Positions 39,421-48,235 of a stretch of DNA of 64,000 bases are shown piece by piece; position 1 is the stretch's first letter; each line of letters starts with the position of its first letter. The stretch lies in contig NZ_CP045404.1 in NCBI RefSeq assembly GCF_009363715.1, positions 1,084,001 to 1,148,000 on the forward strand, written 5' to 3'. This DNA is from Roseovarius sp. THAF9. GTDB lineage: Bacteria > Pseudomonadota > Alphaproteobacteria > Rhodobacterales > Rhodobacteraceae. A program made the position numbers and the translations under genes. Below the pieces are notes generated by a model, which saw nothing but the letters and a program-made list of their open reading frames with translations, was not told the DNA's origin and made no database searches.

Positions 39421-40778
39421 TGACCGATGGCACCCTCATTACGCTGATCTCATTGGGCGTGACGTTCCTTTTCATGCTGGGCGTGCCGGTGTTCCTGGTG
39501 ATCGCTTACTGGGTGATCGGGTGCAGTTTCGTGCTGGAGCTGACGCTGGACAACCTGGGCGCGGAACTGCTGAACGTCTTCAACAAGGGGTTTGCCCTGT
39601 TGGCGATGCCGCTGTTCATCCTGACCGGCGACCTGATCAACAAGTCGGGGATCGCGCGACGATTGTCCGATTTCGCCTATGCCTGTCTTGGGTGGTTACG
39701 CGGCGGTCTGGCCATGGCGAGCCTAGGGGCCTGCGGGCTGTTCGCGGCCATTTCGGGCTCAAACTCGGCCACGACGGCGACCATCGGCTCGATGCTGCAT
39801 CCCGAGATGGTGAAGGGCGGCTATGACGAGCGGTTCTCGGCGGCCACCGCTGCCGCAGGTGGTACGGTGGGGATCATCATCCCGCCGTCGATCATCTTCA
39901 TCGTCTACGGCTTTTTGATGAACCTGCCGATCTCGGACCTGTTCGTGGCGGGGATCCTGCCCGGCGCGCTGATGGTGTTCGGTATGCAGTTCGCCTGCTG
40001 GATCATCTGCCGGATGAACGGCTGGGGCTATTTGATCCCGCTGCAACTGAACCGGGTGCTGAAGACGGCGTTCGGCGCGTGGCTGGGGTTCTTTGCCATC
40101 GGGCTGGTGCTGTGGGGCATCTATACCGGCAAGTTCTCTCCGACCGAGGCGGCAGGCGTGACGGTGGGCTTCTGCATCATCGCGGGTCTGCTGAGCTGGG
40201 TGGTGAGCCGGGTCTTCCGGGTCAGGAGCGACAGGCCGTGGGAGGAACGGTCCTATGCCTCGATGCTGGTGGTCGAAGGGTTCACCATTCCCGAGATTCC
40301 GGGCATCGTGATGCGGTCGGCGCAGATCACGGGGATCCTCGCGCCGCTCATCGCCATCTCGGTGGTGATGCAGCAGATCCTGTCGCTGTTGGGCGCGCAG
40401 GAGGTGATCGGCGATTTCCTGACCTCGATGGGCGGCTATTACCCGGTGTTGTTCACCGCGATGCTGATCGTGTTCTTTTCGGGCATGATCCTGGAATCGC
40501 TGCCGGTGACGATCATCCTGGCGCCCATTCTGGCGCCGATTGCGGCCAGCGTGGGGGTCGATCCGGTGCATTTTTCGGTGATTTTCCTGGTGGGCGCTTC
40601 GATCGGGTTCATTACGCCGCCCTATGGGCTTAACCTTTACGTCGCATCCGGCGTCACGGGGGTGCCGTATTTCAGACTGCTGAAATATACCGTGCCGTAT
40701 CTTGTCGCCTTGATCAGTGTCTGGGTTCTGGTGTCTATGGTCCCCGAACTTGCGCTGGCCTTGTTGCCGAACAGGTAG
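39420..40778 (+). CDS. TRAP transporter large permease (DctM family)
   Basis: This 452-residue multi-spanning protein is the channel-forming subunit of the TRAP carrier. Family signs include AMPLFILTGDLINKSGIARRLSDFA, the ISGSNSATTATIGSMLHPEMVK segment, GGTVGIIIPPSIIFIVYG, and late in the protein ESLPVTIILAPILAPIA with FITPPYGLNLYVA. The start overlaps dctQ by one base, so translation is coupled; the frame stays open upstream to 39180 only as a shadow of dctQ. The substrate is unknown but probably an acid or polyol linked to the divergent oxidoreductase. Confidence 0.92.
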   Translation: MTDGTLITLISLGVTFLFMLGVPVFLVIAYWVIGCSFVLELTLDNLGAELLNVFNKGFALLAMPLFILTGDLINKSGIARRLSDFAYACLGWLRGGLAMASLGACGLFAAISGSNSATTATIGSMLHPEMVKGGYDERFSAATAAAGGTVGIIIPPSIIFIVYGFLMNLPISDLFVAGILPGALMVFGMQFACWIICRMNGWGYLIPLQLNRVLKTAFGAWLGFFAIGLVLWGIYTGKFSPTEAAGVTVGFCIIAGLLSWVVSRVFRVRSDRPWEERSYASMLVVEGFTIPEIPGIVMRSAQITGILAPLIAISVVMQQILSLLGAQEVIGDFLTSMGGYYPVLFTAMLIVFFSGMILESLPVTIILAPILAPIAASVGVDPVHFSVIFLVGASIGFITPPYGLNLYVASGVTGVPYFRLLKYTVPYLVALISVWVLVSMVPELALALLPNR

Positions 40779-40790
40779 GAAAGACGTGAC

Positions 40791-41564
40791 ATGCCCGACG
40801 ACCAGTCCAAGGACGGAAAGTACCTGATCCCCACCAACCTGCGCCTGCTGGTTCTGTTGGAGGAGGTGGCGAAGGCAGGCGTGCCGGTGGCGCCGTCGAC
40901 GCTGGTCGCGGCGCTGGGCCTGCCGAAGCCGACGGTGCACCGGTTGCTGGCGACGGCAGAGGCAGAGGGGTATTTGCAGCGGGACGTGGACGGGCGGTCC
41001 TTTGGGCCGGGCAAGCGGCTGCGGACACTGGCGATCAACACGTTGTCGTCGCAGCGTATACGGACCGAACGGCTGATGATCATGAAGGCGCTGGCCGAGG
41101 ATGTGGGCGAGACCTGCAACCTGGCGGCACCGGGACGGTACGGGATGGTGTACCTGGACCGGGTCGAGACGCACTGGCCGCTGCGCATCCAGTTGCCGGT
41201 GGGCACGCAGGTGCCGTTCAACTGCACCGCCAGCGGCAAGATGTACCTGTCTTCGCTACGTACCGACAAGCTGTCGCGCTTGCTTCAGAACCTGGAAATG
41301 CCGCGCCGAACCGAGCGGTCGCTGACCGACGCGGATGCGCTTATGGCGGAGCTGGCGCGCATCAGGGAGCGGAATTATTCGACCGACAACGAGGAATTCA
41401 TGGACGACATGACCGCCGTTGCGGTGCCGATCCGGGACGATCAGAACCGGCTGGTGACGACGTTGTCGCTGCACTCTCCGATCCAGCGGTGCAGCCTGTC
41501 GGACCTGGAGGCTTACCTGCCGCGCCTGCGCGAGGCGGCGCGGCAGTTGGAAGACCTGATCTGA
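40791..41564 (+). CDS. IclR-family transcriptional regulator
   Basis: This 257-residue regulator has an N-terminal winged helix (LLVLLEEVAKAGVPVAPSTLVAALGLPKPTVHRLLATAE) and a C-terminal IclR effector domain (NLAAPGRYGMVYLDRVETHWPLR, FNCTASGKMYLSSL, TAVAVPIRD). It follows dctM by 12 bases and ends the TRAP operon. It likely senses the transported substrate or a product and controls the divergent TRAP and GMC promoters. Confidence 0.9.
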   Translation: MPDDQSKDGKYLIPTNLRLLVLLEEVAKAGVPVAPSTLVAALGLPKPTVHRLLATAEAEGYLQRDVDGRSFGPGKRLRTLAINTLSSQRIRTERLMIMKALAEDVGETCNLAAPGRYGMVYLDRVETHWPLRIQLPVGTQVPFNCTASGKMYLSSLRTDKLSRLLQNLEMPRRTERSLTDADALMAELARIRERNYSTDNEEFMDDMTAVAVPIRDDQNRLVTTLSLHSPIQRCSLSDLEAYLPRLREAARQLEDLI

Positions 41565-41634
41565 GGCAAGGCCGGGCGGCCCGACGGGGGCGGGATGCGG
41601 CCGGGGCCGAAGATCGTTCCGCGGTCCGCGTGGA

Positions 41635-42042
41635 TCAGGTTTTCTTGTCTTCTGGGAATTCGACCGGGCCGCCCTGGTCGGCCCAGGTGGAGAAGCCCTC
41701 GCGCAGGTGCGACGCCTCGAACCCCATGTCCTGCAGGGTGGCCGTGGCCAGTGCCGAGCGCCAGCCGGACGCGCAATGCAGCACGTAGCACTTGCCGGGC
41801 TGGGCAAAGACGTCGCGGTGATAGGGGCTTTCGGGGTCGACCCAGAATTCGAGCATGCCGCGCGGCGCATGAACGCTGCCGGGGATGAAGCCGCTGCGCT
41901 GGCGTTCGCGCACGTCGCGGATGTCGACGATAACAAGATCGGGGTCGTTTACCCCGGCTATGAGGTCGGGCGTCTCGACCTCTTCGATGCGCGCGCGGGC
42001 GTCGGCGACCATCTGCGCGGCGGTGGTCTTGAGTTGGGTCAT
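41635..42042 (-). CDS. Rhodanese-like sulfurtransferase
   Basis: This 135-residue single-domain rhodanese has the catalytic Cys in VLHCASGWRSA and the typical DPDLVIVDIRDVRERQRSGFIPGSVHAPRG opening. It probably transfers sulfane sulfur in the cytoplasm. ATG 42042 follows AAGGAGC; the upstream frame to 42090 is not needed. It is downstream of a 73-residue unknown protein on the same strand (20-base gap) and converges with the IclR gene. Confidence 0.9.
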   Translation of the reverse strand: MTQLKTTAAQMVADARARIEEVETPDLIAGVNDPDLVIVDIRDVRERQRSGFIPGSVHAPRGMLEFWVDPESPYHRDVFAQPGKCYVLHCASGWRSALATATLQDMGFEASHLREGFSTWADQGGPVEFPEDKKT

Positions 42043-42062
42043 CAAAGCTCCTTCTGGGGCGT

Positions 42063-42284
42063 TCAGGCGTTGGGTCGCGCGTCGAGCCACGCGATCTGGT
42101 CACGAATGAAATGCGGGTCGGTTTCCATGCGGATGAAGACGGCCGTCAGGGCGGCAACCGCTGCGGGCATGTCGTCGTCCGGGCTGCCATCGGGCATGAG
42201 GATTTCGCAGGTCCCGTCGGGGGCGACGGTCAGTGCGAACGTGTCGGACGGGATCACGGTGCCGGTATCGGAATGGGCTTGCAT
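42063..42284 (-). CDS. Small conserved acidic protein, function unknown
   Basis: This 73-residue protein starts at ATG 42284 with AGGAGA upstream. It is acidic, has one Cys (GTCEILMPDG) and ends in a helix-like MPAAVAALTAVFIRMETDPHFIRDQIAWLDARPNA. There is no signal peptide or membrane segment. It precedes the rhodanese gene by 20 bases and is probably co-transcribed with it. I recognise no domain; a role linked to the rhodanese is only a guess from position. Confidence 0.65.
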   Translation of the reverse strand: MQAHSDTGTVIPSDTFALTVAPDGTCEILMPDGSPDDDMPAAVAALTAVFIRMETDPHFIRDQIAWLDARPNA

Positions 42285-42452
42285 GGGTCTCTCCTGACGG
42301 TTTTCCCAGCAATAGAGGCGAGGCACCGGCCTGTCAAAAGACGCGGCGGATGCGCGTGCGTGGTGCTTTTCGCACGAACGTGACCGCGGAACCGCCGGGA
42401 TTTGTGGAAACGCCGACGTGACCGGTCTATGTTGCGCGTTCAGGGAGGTGCC

Positions 42453-43376
42453 ATGCGCGTCGTTCGACTTGCTTTCATGCTGATCTTTGCCGGGCTGGCC
42501 GCGCAGGCGGATCAACGCGAGGATTATCTGGACATGGCGCAGCGCGGCTGGAGTTACGAGCTGCGCACCACGATGATCGGGCGGGACATGGCGATCCCGG
42601 TGCGGATCAACGGGCGCGACATGGCGGGCGCGGCGCTGTGCGTGGTGGGCGAGAAGCCGCACCCCGAGACCCGCACGGTGCTGAACGCATTCCGGGGGCT
42701 GATCGGAGATATTTACGGCAAGCCGCTGCCGATGCGGTTCGCGGGCTCGACGGCGCAGGGGTGTGGCGCGGGGCGTGTCGTGTTGTTGCGGCTGTATTCG
42801 GGGCGGCCTCCGAACAGCGCGCTGTCGCAGGATGTGGACTGGATGAACAGCGCCTTTGGCCTTGGCCTGCCACGGGGGCGCGATTATGCTGCGATGTCGC
42901 CGGCGATGGCGCAGACGTTCTTCGGGCACTTGGGCCAAGTCACGCATATCATGGTCAAGCAGCCGGGGCCGTCGACGCCCGGAAAGCTGGAGCGGAAGTT
43001 CTATCGCTCGATCCTAGTGGAAGAGTTGTTCCAATCCTTCACCTTCGGGATGGACGTGCTGAAATTCGACCGCGACGCGCGGTTCGTGTCAAAGCTGCAG
43101 GAATTTCCGGTCAACATGGGCCGGATGCCGTGGAGTTCGCGAGGGTTCATGCGGGCGATCCTGGGGTCGAACCCGGTGGGGCTGTGCCGGTTCGACGTGT
43201 TCATGCTGCACGCCGTGGCGCAGTCGCCGGGGGCCCAGACGAACGCGCCGGAATTCATAGATTTCATCGACGCCAATTACGAGCGGTTGGATGCGTTGAG
43301 TGCCGAAAGTTTTGCCGATGCGCGGTTTGCGCCGTTGATGGATCCGGAATGTGCCGCGGACCGGAGGGTGCGCTAG
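42453..43376 (+). CDS. Exported protein of unknown function
   Basis: This 307-residue protein with a short signal peptide (MRVVRLAFMLIFAGLAAQA, cleavage near 19-20) starts at ATG 42453 after GGGAGGTGCC. The mature part has four cysteines in all (for example ALCVVGE, QGCGAG, LCRFDV, PECAAD) and a block YRSILVEELFQSFTFGMDVL that faintly recalls DUF2927-type periplasmic proteins. No catalytic motif was recognised. It is alone on the plus strand between the rhodanese pair and the MoxR operon, with 128 bases to the latter. Confidence 0.65.
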   Translation: MRVVRLAFMLIFAGLAAQADQREDYLDMAQRGWSYELRTTMIGRDMAIPVRINGRDMAGAALCVVGEKPHPETRTVLNAFRGLIGDIYGKPLPMRFAGSTAQGCGAGRVVLLRLYSGRPPNSALSQDVDWMNSAFGLGLPRGRDYAAMSPAMAQTFFGHLGQVTHIMVKQPGPSTPGKLERKFYRSILVEELFQSFTFGMDVLKFDRDARFVSKLQEFPVNMGRMPWSSRGFMRAILGSNPVGLCRFDVFMLHAVAQSPGAQTNAPEFIDFIDANYERLDALSAESFADARFAPLMDPECAADRRVR

Positions 43377-43504
43377 GGCTTACGACTTTCGGTTAGGTAG
43401 GCGGCGACGGGCCGTCTGGCCTAGCGTTGATGTGATGTGATGCGCTGCGCGGAGGGAGAGACCGCGCGGTGCTGGTAATCGTCCGCGTTTCGGGAGGACA
43501 GGAT

Positions 43505-44458
43505 GTGCTGAAAGAGGCCGGCCAGCGAGATATCGCGGGATTGTTGCAGCAATTGGGAGATGGGCTGATCGGGCATGAAAGCCTGATCGAGCGGATGACA
43601 ATCGCGCTGTTGACCGGGGGGCACCTGCTGGTCGAAGGGGCGCCGGGGCTGGCCAAGACGCGGGCGGTTAAATGCCTTGCGAAGGCGGTGGAAGGCTCGT
43701 TCGCGCGCATCCAGTGCACGCCCGACCTGATGCCCGCGGACCTGACCGGCACGCCGGTCTACAAGCCCGGGGATGGCAGTTTCGAGTTCGTCAAAGGGCC
43801 GGTTTTTCACAACCTTGTGCTGGTCGACGAGATCAACCGGGCGCCACCCAAGGTGCAGTCGGCCCTGCTGGAGGCGATGGGCGAAGGGCAGGTGACGGCG
43901 GGCAGCGAGACGCATGGTCTGCCCGATCCGTTCCTGGTGGTGGCGACGCAGAACCCGATCGAGCATGAGGGCACCTTTCCGTTGCCCGAGGCGCAGTTGG
44001 ACCGGTTCCTGCTGCATGTGGTGCTGGACTTGCCGGATCTCGAGACCGAGCGGGCGATCCTGAACCTGGTCGAGGCGGAGACGCATGGCGAGGCGGTGGC
44101 GTCAGACGCAACGATCAGTCAGCAAAGTCTGAAGGAGGCGCGCAAGGCGGTGGCGGACGTGCACCTGGCCGCCGAGCTGCGCGACTATATCGTGCGGCTG
44201 GTGATGGCGACGCGGGGCGGCGATTTGGCCGGGGATATCCAGCACGCGGTGTCGCCGCGCGGCACGCTGGCGCTGGCGGCGGCGGCGCGGGCGCGGGCGT
44301 TCCTGAAGGGCCGCGACCATGCGCTGCCCGAGGATGTGGCGGCGCTGGCGCCCGACGCGCTGGCGCACCGGATGGTGCTGAGCTGGCGGGCGATGGCCGA
44401 GGGGCGGCGCGCGCGGGACGTGGTGGCGGATATCGTCAAAGCGGTGGAGCCGCTGTGA
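43505..44458 (+). CDS. MoxR-family AAA+ ATPase (MxaR-like)
   Basis: This ~317-residue AAA+ chaperone-type ATPase has Walker A LLVEGAPGLAKTR, Walker B LVLVDEINRAPPKVQSALLEAMGEGQV and sensor 1 VVATQNPIEHEGTFPLPEAQLDRF. MoxR proteins with VWA partners fold or load metal into client proteins; MxaR helps mature methanol dehydrogenase. GTG 43505 is preferred because GGAGG lies seven bases before it; an in-frame GTG at 43469 is the alternative. It overlaps the DUF58 gene by four bases (GTGA) and heads a seven-gene operon ending with BatD. Confidence 0.92.
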   Translation: MLKEAGQRDIAGLLQQLGDGLIGHESLIERMTIALLTGGHLLVEGAPGLAKTRAVKCLAKAVEGSFARIQCTPDLMPADLTGTPVYKPGDGSFEFVKGPVFHNLVLVDEINRAPPKVQSALLEAMGEGQVTAGSETHGLPDPFLVVATQNPIEHEGTFPLPEAQLDRFLLHVVLDLPDLETERAILNLVEAETHGEAVASDATISQQSLKEARKAVADVHLAAELRDYIVRLVMATRGGDLAGDIQHAVSPRGTLALAAAARARAFLKGRDHALPEDVAALAPDALAHRMVLSWRAMAEGRRARDVVADIVKAVEPL

Positions 44459-45357
44459 GTGCTGCGCTGGAGCAACCGGGGGTCCGGCTTGCCGCCGGGG
44501 ACCTGATTGCGCTGCGCGCTCATGCGCTGACCGGGCCGGGCGGGGCGGAGCAATGCGCCACCCTGCCGGGCGGTCATGCCACAAGGGTGAAGGGGCAGGG
44601 GATCGAGGTGGCGGATATCCGGGATTACCTGCCCGGTGATGACATCCGGCATCTGGACCGTGCGAGCACGGCGCGGACCGGCAAGCTGCATGTGCGGCAG
44701 TTCCAGGCGGAACGGGACCGGGTGCGGTACCTTGTGGCGGATATGCGCAGCGAGATGCTGTGGGGCTTGCGCCGGGCGCTGTTGTCGGTGGCCGCGGCCG
44801 AGGCATTGGTGCTGGATGCCTGGCCGCTGATCGAACAGGGCGGGCGCGTGGGCCTGCTGGCGGTGACGGACCGGGATGTGACCGTGGTGCCGCCGCGCGG
44901 GCGCATTCGCGGAATGCTGGACGTGATCGGCGGGCTGGTGGAAGCCCATGCACGGGCGCTGGAGGATGCGGCGCGGGACAAGGGAGCGACCGGCGGCGCG
45001 CTGTCGCTGGACCGGGCGCTGCACCGGCTGGAACGGCTGGCGCCGTCAGGGTCGGAGATCGTAATCGCCTCGGGGTTCGACGCGCCGGGGGAAGAGTTGG
45101 TGAAGGTGTTGGATGGATTGGGGCAGCGCCGCGCCATACGGCTGCTGCTGGTGTCCAACACCGATGCGTTGCCGGCGGGGCGGTACCCGGTGCGGCTGGC
45201 CGATGGGCGACGGGCGAATTTGCGGATCGGGGCCAATGACGCAGTGCCGACGGCGGTGCGGATCGCGGGGCGCGAGGCGCTGGTGGTGGATGCGGGCGCC
45301 GACCCGAGGGAGACTGCGCGGGTGTTGATCCGCTATCACGATGAGCACGCAGTATGA
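44455..45357 (+). CDS. DUF58 protein (MxaS-like)
   Basis: This 300-residue cytoplasmic protein has the DUF58 core, VADIRDYLPGDDIRHLDRASTARTGKLHVRQF, and a degenerate VWA-like fold. Proteins of this type sit beside MoxR ATPases and are thought to be adaptors. The gene starts at a GTG that overlaps the moxR stop and overlaps the next gene by four bases. By order it corresponds to MxaS in methanol dehydrogenase clusters. Confidence 0.88.
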   Translation: MSAALEQPGVRLAAGDLIALRAHALTGPGGAEQCATLPGGHATRVKGQGIEVADIRDYLPGDDIRHLDRASTARTGKLHVRQFQAERDRVRYLVADMRSEMLWGLRRALLSVAAAEALVLDAWPLIEQGGRVGLLAVTDRDVTVVPPRGRIRGMLDVIGGLVEAHARALEDAARDKGATGGALSLDRALHRLERLAPSGSEIVIASGFDAPGEELVKVLDGLGQRRAIRLLLVSNTDALPAGRYPVRLADGRRANLRIGANDAVPTAVRIAGREALVVDAGADPRETARVLIRYHDEHAV

Positions 45358-45716
45358 ACGGGGAGCCACTGTCTGAGGCGGCGATGCGCGACAGCCTGCT
45401 GGATATACGGCTGCCGCCGGGGGGCGCGCTCGATGCCATGGCGGATGTGCTGGTGTCGGCGGGGCTGGCGGGGTGTGCTGCGCTGGCGATAGTGGGACTG
45501 ATGCGGCTGGCCATGACGCGGCGGCGCGGTGCCGGTGCGCCGGGGGTTGAGGCGCGGATCGCGGCGCTGCGGGACTTGCCCGAGGATGCGCGGCGCGTGG
45601 GCCTTCTGCACTTGCTGAAGGAGGTGGCGCCGGAGCGCTATGGTGCGCTGCGCCCTAAGCTTTACCGGCCCGGCGCGCAGATCGACGTGGAGGCGGAGGT
45701 CAGGGCGCATGTTTGA
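45354..45716 (+). CDS. Small single-span membrane protein, DUF4381-like
   Basis: This 120-residue protein has one central membrane span (LVSAGLAGCAALAIVGLMRLAM) preceded by LLDIRLPPGG and followed by a basic, helical cytoplasmic tail. DUF4381 proteins occupy this slot between DUF58 and VWA genes. It overlaps both neighbours (ATGA at 45354; eight bases with the VWA gene), so it belongs to the complex. Its role is not known beyond anchoring or assembly. Confidence 0.72.
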   Translation: MNGEPLSEAAMRDSLLDIRLPPGGALDAMADVLVSAGLAGCAALAIVGLMRLAMTRRRGAGAPGVEARIAALRDLPEDARRVGLLHLLKEVAPERYGALRPKLYRPGAQIDVEAEVRAHV

Positions 45717-46674
45717 GCTGGCCCAGCCGCTGGCGCTGTTGCTGCTGCCACTGCCGTGGCTGGTGCAGCGCTTAATGACGGCGCGGAGTGCGGGCGGCCG
45801 GGCGCTGGTGCTGCCGCGCCGGGTGGGTGAGGACCTGCTGGCGCGGGCGCGGCGTGGTGGCGTGGGCGTGGCCGGGGTGCCGCTGCGCGACGGGGCGTTG
45901 TGGCTGGCCTGGGGGTTGCTGGTGGTGGCATTGTCCGGTCCGAGGGACCTGGCGCCGGTGTCGGCGCTGAAGGTGTCGGGGCGGGACCTGGCAATTGCGC
46001 TGGATTTGTCGGGCTCGATGGTGCGGGACGATTTCGACCTTAACGGCCGGCAGGTGACGCGGATGGAGGCGGTGCAGACCGTGGGCGCGGAGTTCGCACG
46101 GCGGCGGGGCGGCGACCGGCTGGCGCTGATCGTGTTCGGATCGGAGGCCTATTACGCGACGCCTTTCACCTTTGACATCGAGGCGGTGGCGCAGGAGATC
46201 GAGACCTCGGTGATCGGTATTTCGGGGCGGGCGACGAATATCTCGGACGGGCTGGGGCTGGCGCTGAAGCGGATGAAGGACAGCGATGCGGCGAGCAAGG
46301 TGGTGATCCTGCTGTCGGACGGGGTGAACAATGCGGGCGCGACGAAGCCCCTGGGGGTGGCCGAACTGGCGGCCCGGATGGGCGTGCGGGTGCATACGAT
46401 CGCGCTGGGACCCAAAGACCTGGAGAGTGCCGAAGAGGGTGAGCGGGGCGTGGTGGATGCGCGGACCTTGCGGGCGATTGCGGAGGTCTCGGGCGGTGAA
46501 AGCTTTCGGGTGCGAACGACCGGGGATCTGCAAGAGGTGGCCGAGGCGCTGGACCGGCTGGAGGCGAATGACAGCGACGGGCTGGCCGCCGAAATCTATC
46601 GCGATTACTGGCCCTGGCCGGCCGCGGCGGCTGCGTTGCTGTGCCTCTTTGTGATCGCGAGGGACCCGGCATGA
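45709..46674 (+). CDS. VWA-domain membrane protein (BatA/MxaC-like)
   Basis: This 321-residue protein has membrane segments near residues 5-22 and 63-75 and a C-terminal span (WPWPAAAAALLCLFVIA). The VWA domain between them has an intact MIDAS metal site: DLSGSM with Asp99, Ser101 and Ser103, a threonine in GRATNIS and an aspartate in LLSDGVNN. It probably acts with the MoxR ATPase on a periplasmic client. The start at 45709 is the first ATG of the BatA-like N-terminus; the longer frame is a shadow. It overlaps the next gene as ATGA. Confidence 0.88.
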   Translation: MFELAQPLALLLLPLPWLVQRLMTARSAGGRALVLPRRVGEDLLARARRGGVGVAGVPLRDGALWLAWGLLVVALSGPRDLAPVSALKVSGRDLAIALDLSGSMVRDDFDLNGRQVTRMEAVQTVGAEFARRRGGDRLALIVFGSEAYYATPFTFDIEAVAQEIETSVIGISGRATNISDGLGLALKRMKDSDAASKVVILLSDGVNNAGATKPLGVAELAARMGVRVHTIALGPKDLESAEEGERGVVDARTLRAIAEVSGGESFRVRTTGDLQEVAEALDRLEANDSDGLAAEIYRDYWPWPAAAAALLCLFVIARDPA

Positions 46675-47564
46675 GCCTCGACGTGACATTGCTGCGGCCC
46701 CTGTGGCTGTTGGCGCTGCCAGTGCTGGCCGGATTGGCGTGGTGGCTGTGGTCGCGGCGGCAGGGGTTGGGCGACTGGCAGCGGGCGGCGGATCCGGGCA
46801 TGATCCGCGCGATGGCGGCGCTGGGCCGGGTGGAGGCGCAGCCGGGGCGATCGGGCCTCTGGGCCGGGATGGCGGTGCTGGTGATTGCGGTACTGGCGCT
46901 AGCGGGCCCGGCGGTGGAGCGGAGGGACACGCCAAGTTTCCGCAACCTTGACGGCGTGCTGTTCGTGGTGGATGCGTCGCGCAGCGTGACGGAGGACGTG
47001 CTCTGGCCGCAGATGCAGGCGCTGGGGCGGTTCGGGCTGGCGAGCCTGGGCACGCGGCCCGGGGGGATCGTGGTTTACGGCGGGGATGCTTATCTGGCGA
47101 CGGGCATGACGCTGGACCATCTTCAGCTTGGGCAAACGTTTTCGCTGATCGGGCCGGAACTGGTGCCCGATCCGGGCACGCGGCCCGAACGGGCGCTGGC
47201 GCTGGCGGTGGCGCGGCTGGAGGAGGCCGAGATTATCGCGGGCGACGTGGTGCTCTTTACCGATGGGGCGGGGCTGGGGCCGGAGAGTTTGCGGCTGGCG
47301 GCGCGGCTGGCGGAGATGGGCGCGCGGCTGTCGGTGGTGGGGATCGGGGACGCGCCGGCGCTTCGGACCCATGCGCAGGCAGGCGGCGGGCGGGTCTTTG
47401 GGTTGAACGACGCGGAGGCGCTGGCCGGCTGGCTGGGTCAGGACATGGCGGCACGGCTGGAGCGGCAGGACTATCCCTTGATTTTCTGGAGCGATATGGG
47501 GCGGTACCTGCTGTTGCTGGCCGCCGTGCCCATGCTGCTGTTGTTCCGCAGGCAGGGCGCATGA
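46671..47564 (+). CDS. Second VWA-domain membrane protein (BatB/MxaL-like)
   Basis: This 297-residue protein has spans at about 10-27 and 62-79 and at the C-terminus (YLLLLAAVPMLLLF), around a VWA domain with MIDAS residues DASRSV (Asp101, Ser103, Ser105) and LFTDGAG. It overlaps the previous and next genes by four bases each. Pairs of VWA proteins in MoxR operons correspond to BatA/BatB or MxaC/MxaL. Confidence 0.87.
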   Translation: MSLDVTLLRPLWLLALPVLAGLAWWLWSRRQGLGDWQRAADPGMIRAMAALGRVEAQPGRSGLWAGMAVLVIAVLALAGPAVERRDTPSFRNLDGVLFVVDASRSVTEDVLWPQMQALGRFGLASLGTRPGGIVVYGGDAYLATGMTLDHLQLGQTFSLIGPELVPDPGTRPERALALAVARLEEAEIIAGDVVLFTDGAGLGPESLRLAARLAEMGARLSVVGIGDAPALRTHAQAGGGRVFGLNDAEALAGWLGQDMAARLERQDYPLIFWSDMGRYLLLLAAVPMLLLFRRQGA

Positions 47565-48235
47565 GGGGGTTGGCGTTGATAACGGCGGTGTTCCTGCTGG
47601 CCGGGTTGAGCCTGGGCGGAACGGCTTCGCTGGGGCGTGTGCTGTTGTCGGTCGGGTTGCCGGGATGGGCGGCAGAGGTGTTCGAGGCGCCGGAGTGGCA
47701 GGGCGTGGCGCGGTTTCGTGCGGGCGAGTTCGGCGTGGCGGCTGAGGCGTTCGCGGCAGCGGAGCAGGATTACAACCTTGGAAATGCGCGGACTTTCGCG
47801 GGGGCGTATGCGCAGGCTTTGGAAGCCTACGATCTTGCCATTGCGGCGGGGGACCCGAGGGCGCGGGCGAATTTCGATGTGGTGGCGGCGTATTACGCGG
47901 GGCTGGCCATTGACCCCGAGGCGCTGGCGCTGTTGCCTGACCGCAAACGCGGGCCGACGGCCGACGCGGAAGTGGGGCAAGGTGACGCGCGCGCGGCCTC
48001 GACCGGGGACGGGGTCAGCAATACCGGCGCGGTGCTGGGCATGGCGGAGTTGGAAAGCCGTGGCAAGCTGGGGGTTCGGCGGGTGTTCAAGGACTATTTC
48101 ATGGTCGCCGACGAGCGCTGGCTGTTGCAGTTGGAGGACGTACCGGGAGAATTCATGTCCGAGCGGATCTTGCAGGAGCACAAGCGGCGCCGGAAGCTGG
48201 GCCTGTCGCCGCCCGAGCCGGAGGACCCGGGATGA
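47561..48235 (+). CDS. TPR-like protein of the MoxR operon (BatC/MxaK-like)
   Basis: This 224-residue protein has an N-terminal signal or anchor (ALITAVFLLAGLSLGGTASL) and a short TPR-like region (FRAGEFGVAAEAFAAAEQDYNLGNARTFAGAYAQALEAYDLAIAAGDPRARANFD). The C-terminal part is basic and lacks known motifs. By position it matches BatC or MxaK. It overlaps the BatD-like gene by four bases. Confidence 0.75.
   Translation: MRGLALITAVFLLAGLSLGGTASLGRVLLSVGLPGWAAEVFEAPEWQGVARFRAGEFGVAAEAFAAAEQDYNLGNARTFAGAYAQALEAYDLAIAAGDPRARANFDVVAAYYAGLAIDPEALALLPDRKRGPTADAEVGQGDARAASTGDGVSNTGAVLGMAELESRGKLGVRRVFKDYFMVADERWLLQLEDVPGEFMSERILQEHKRRRKLGLSPPEPEDPG

Noticed and set aside
41565..41634. Possible terminator between the IclR and rhodanese genes
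   Set aside because: Only short imperfect GC pairings are visible and no T-run, so no hairpin is claimed.
35717..42284. Genomic island or integrated element around the TRAP genes
   Set aside because: No integrase, transposase, tRNA gene or flanking direct repeat is visible, and base composition does not change clearly.
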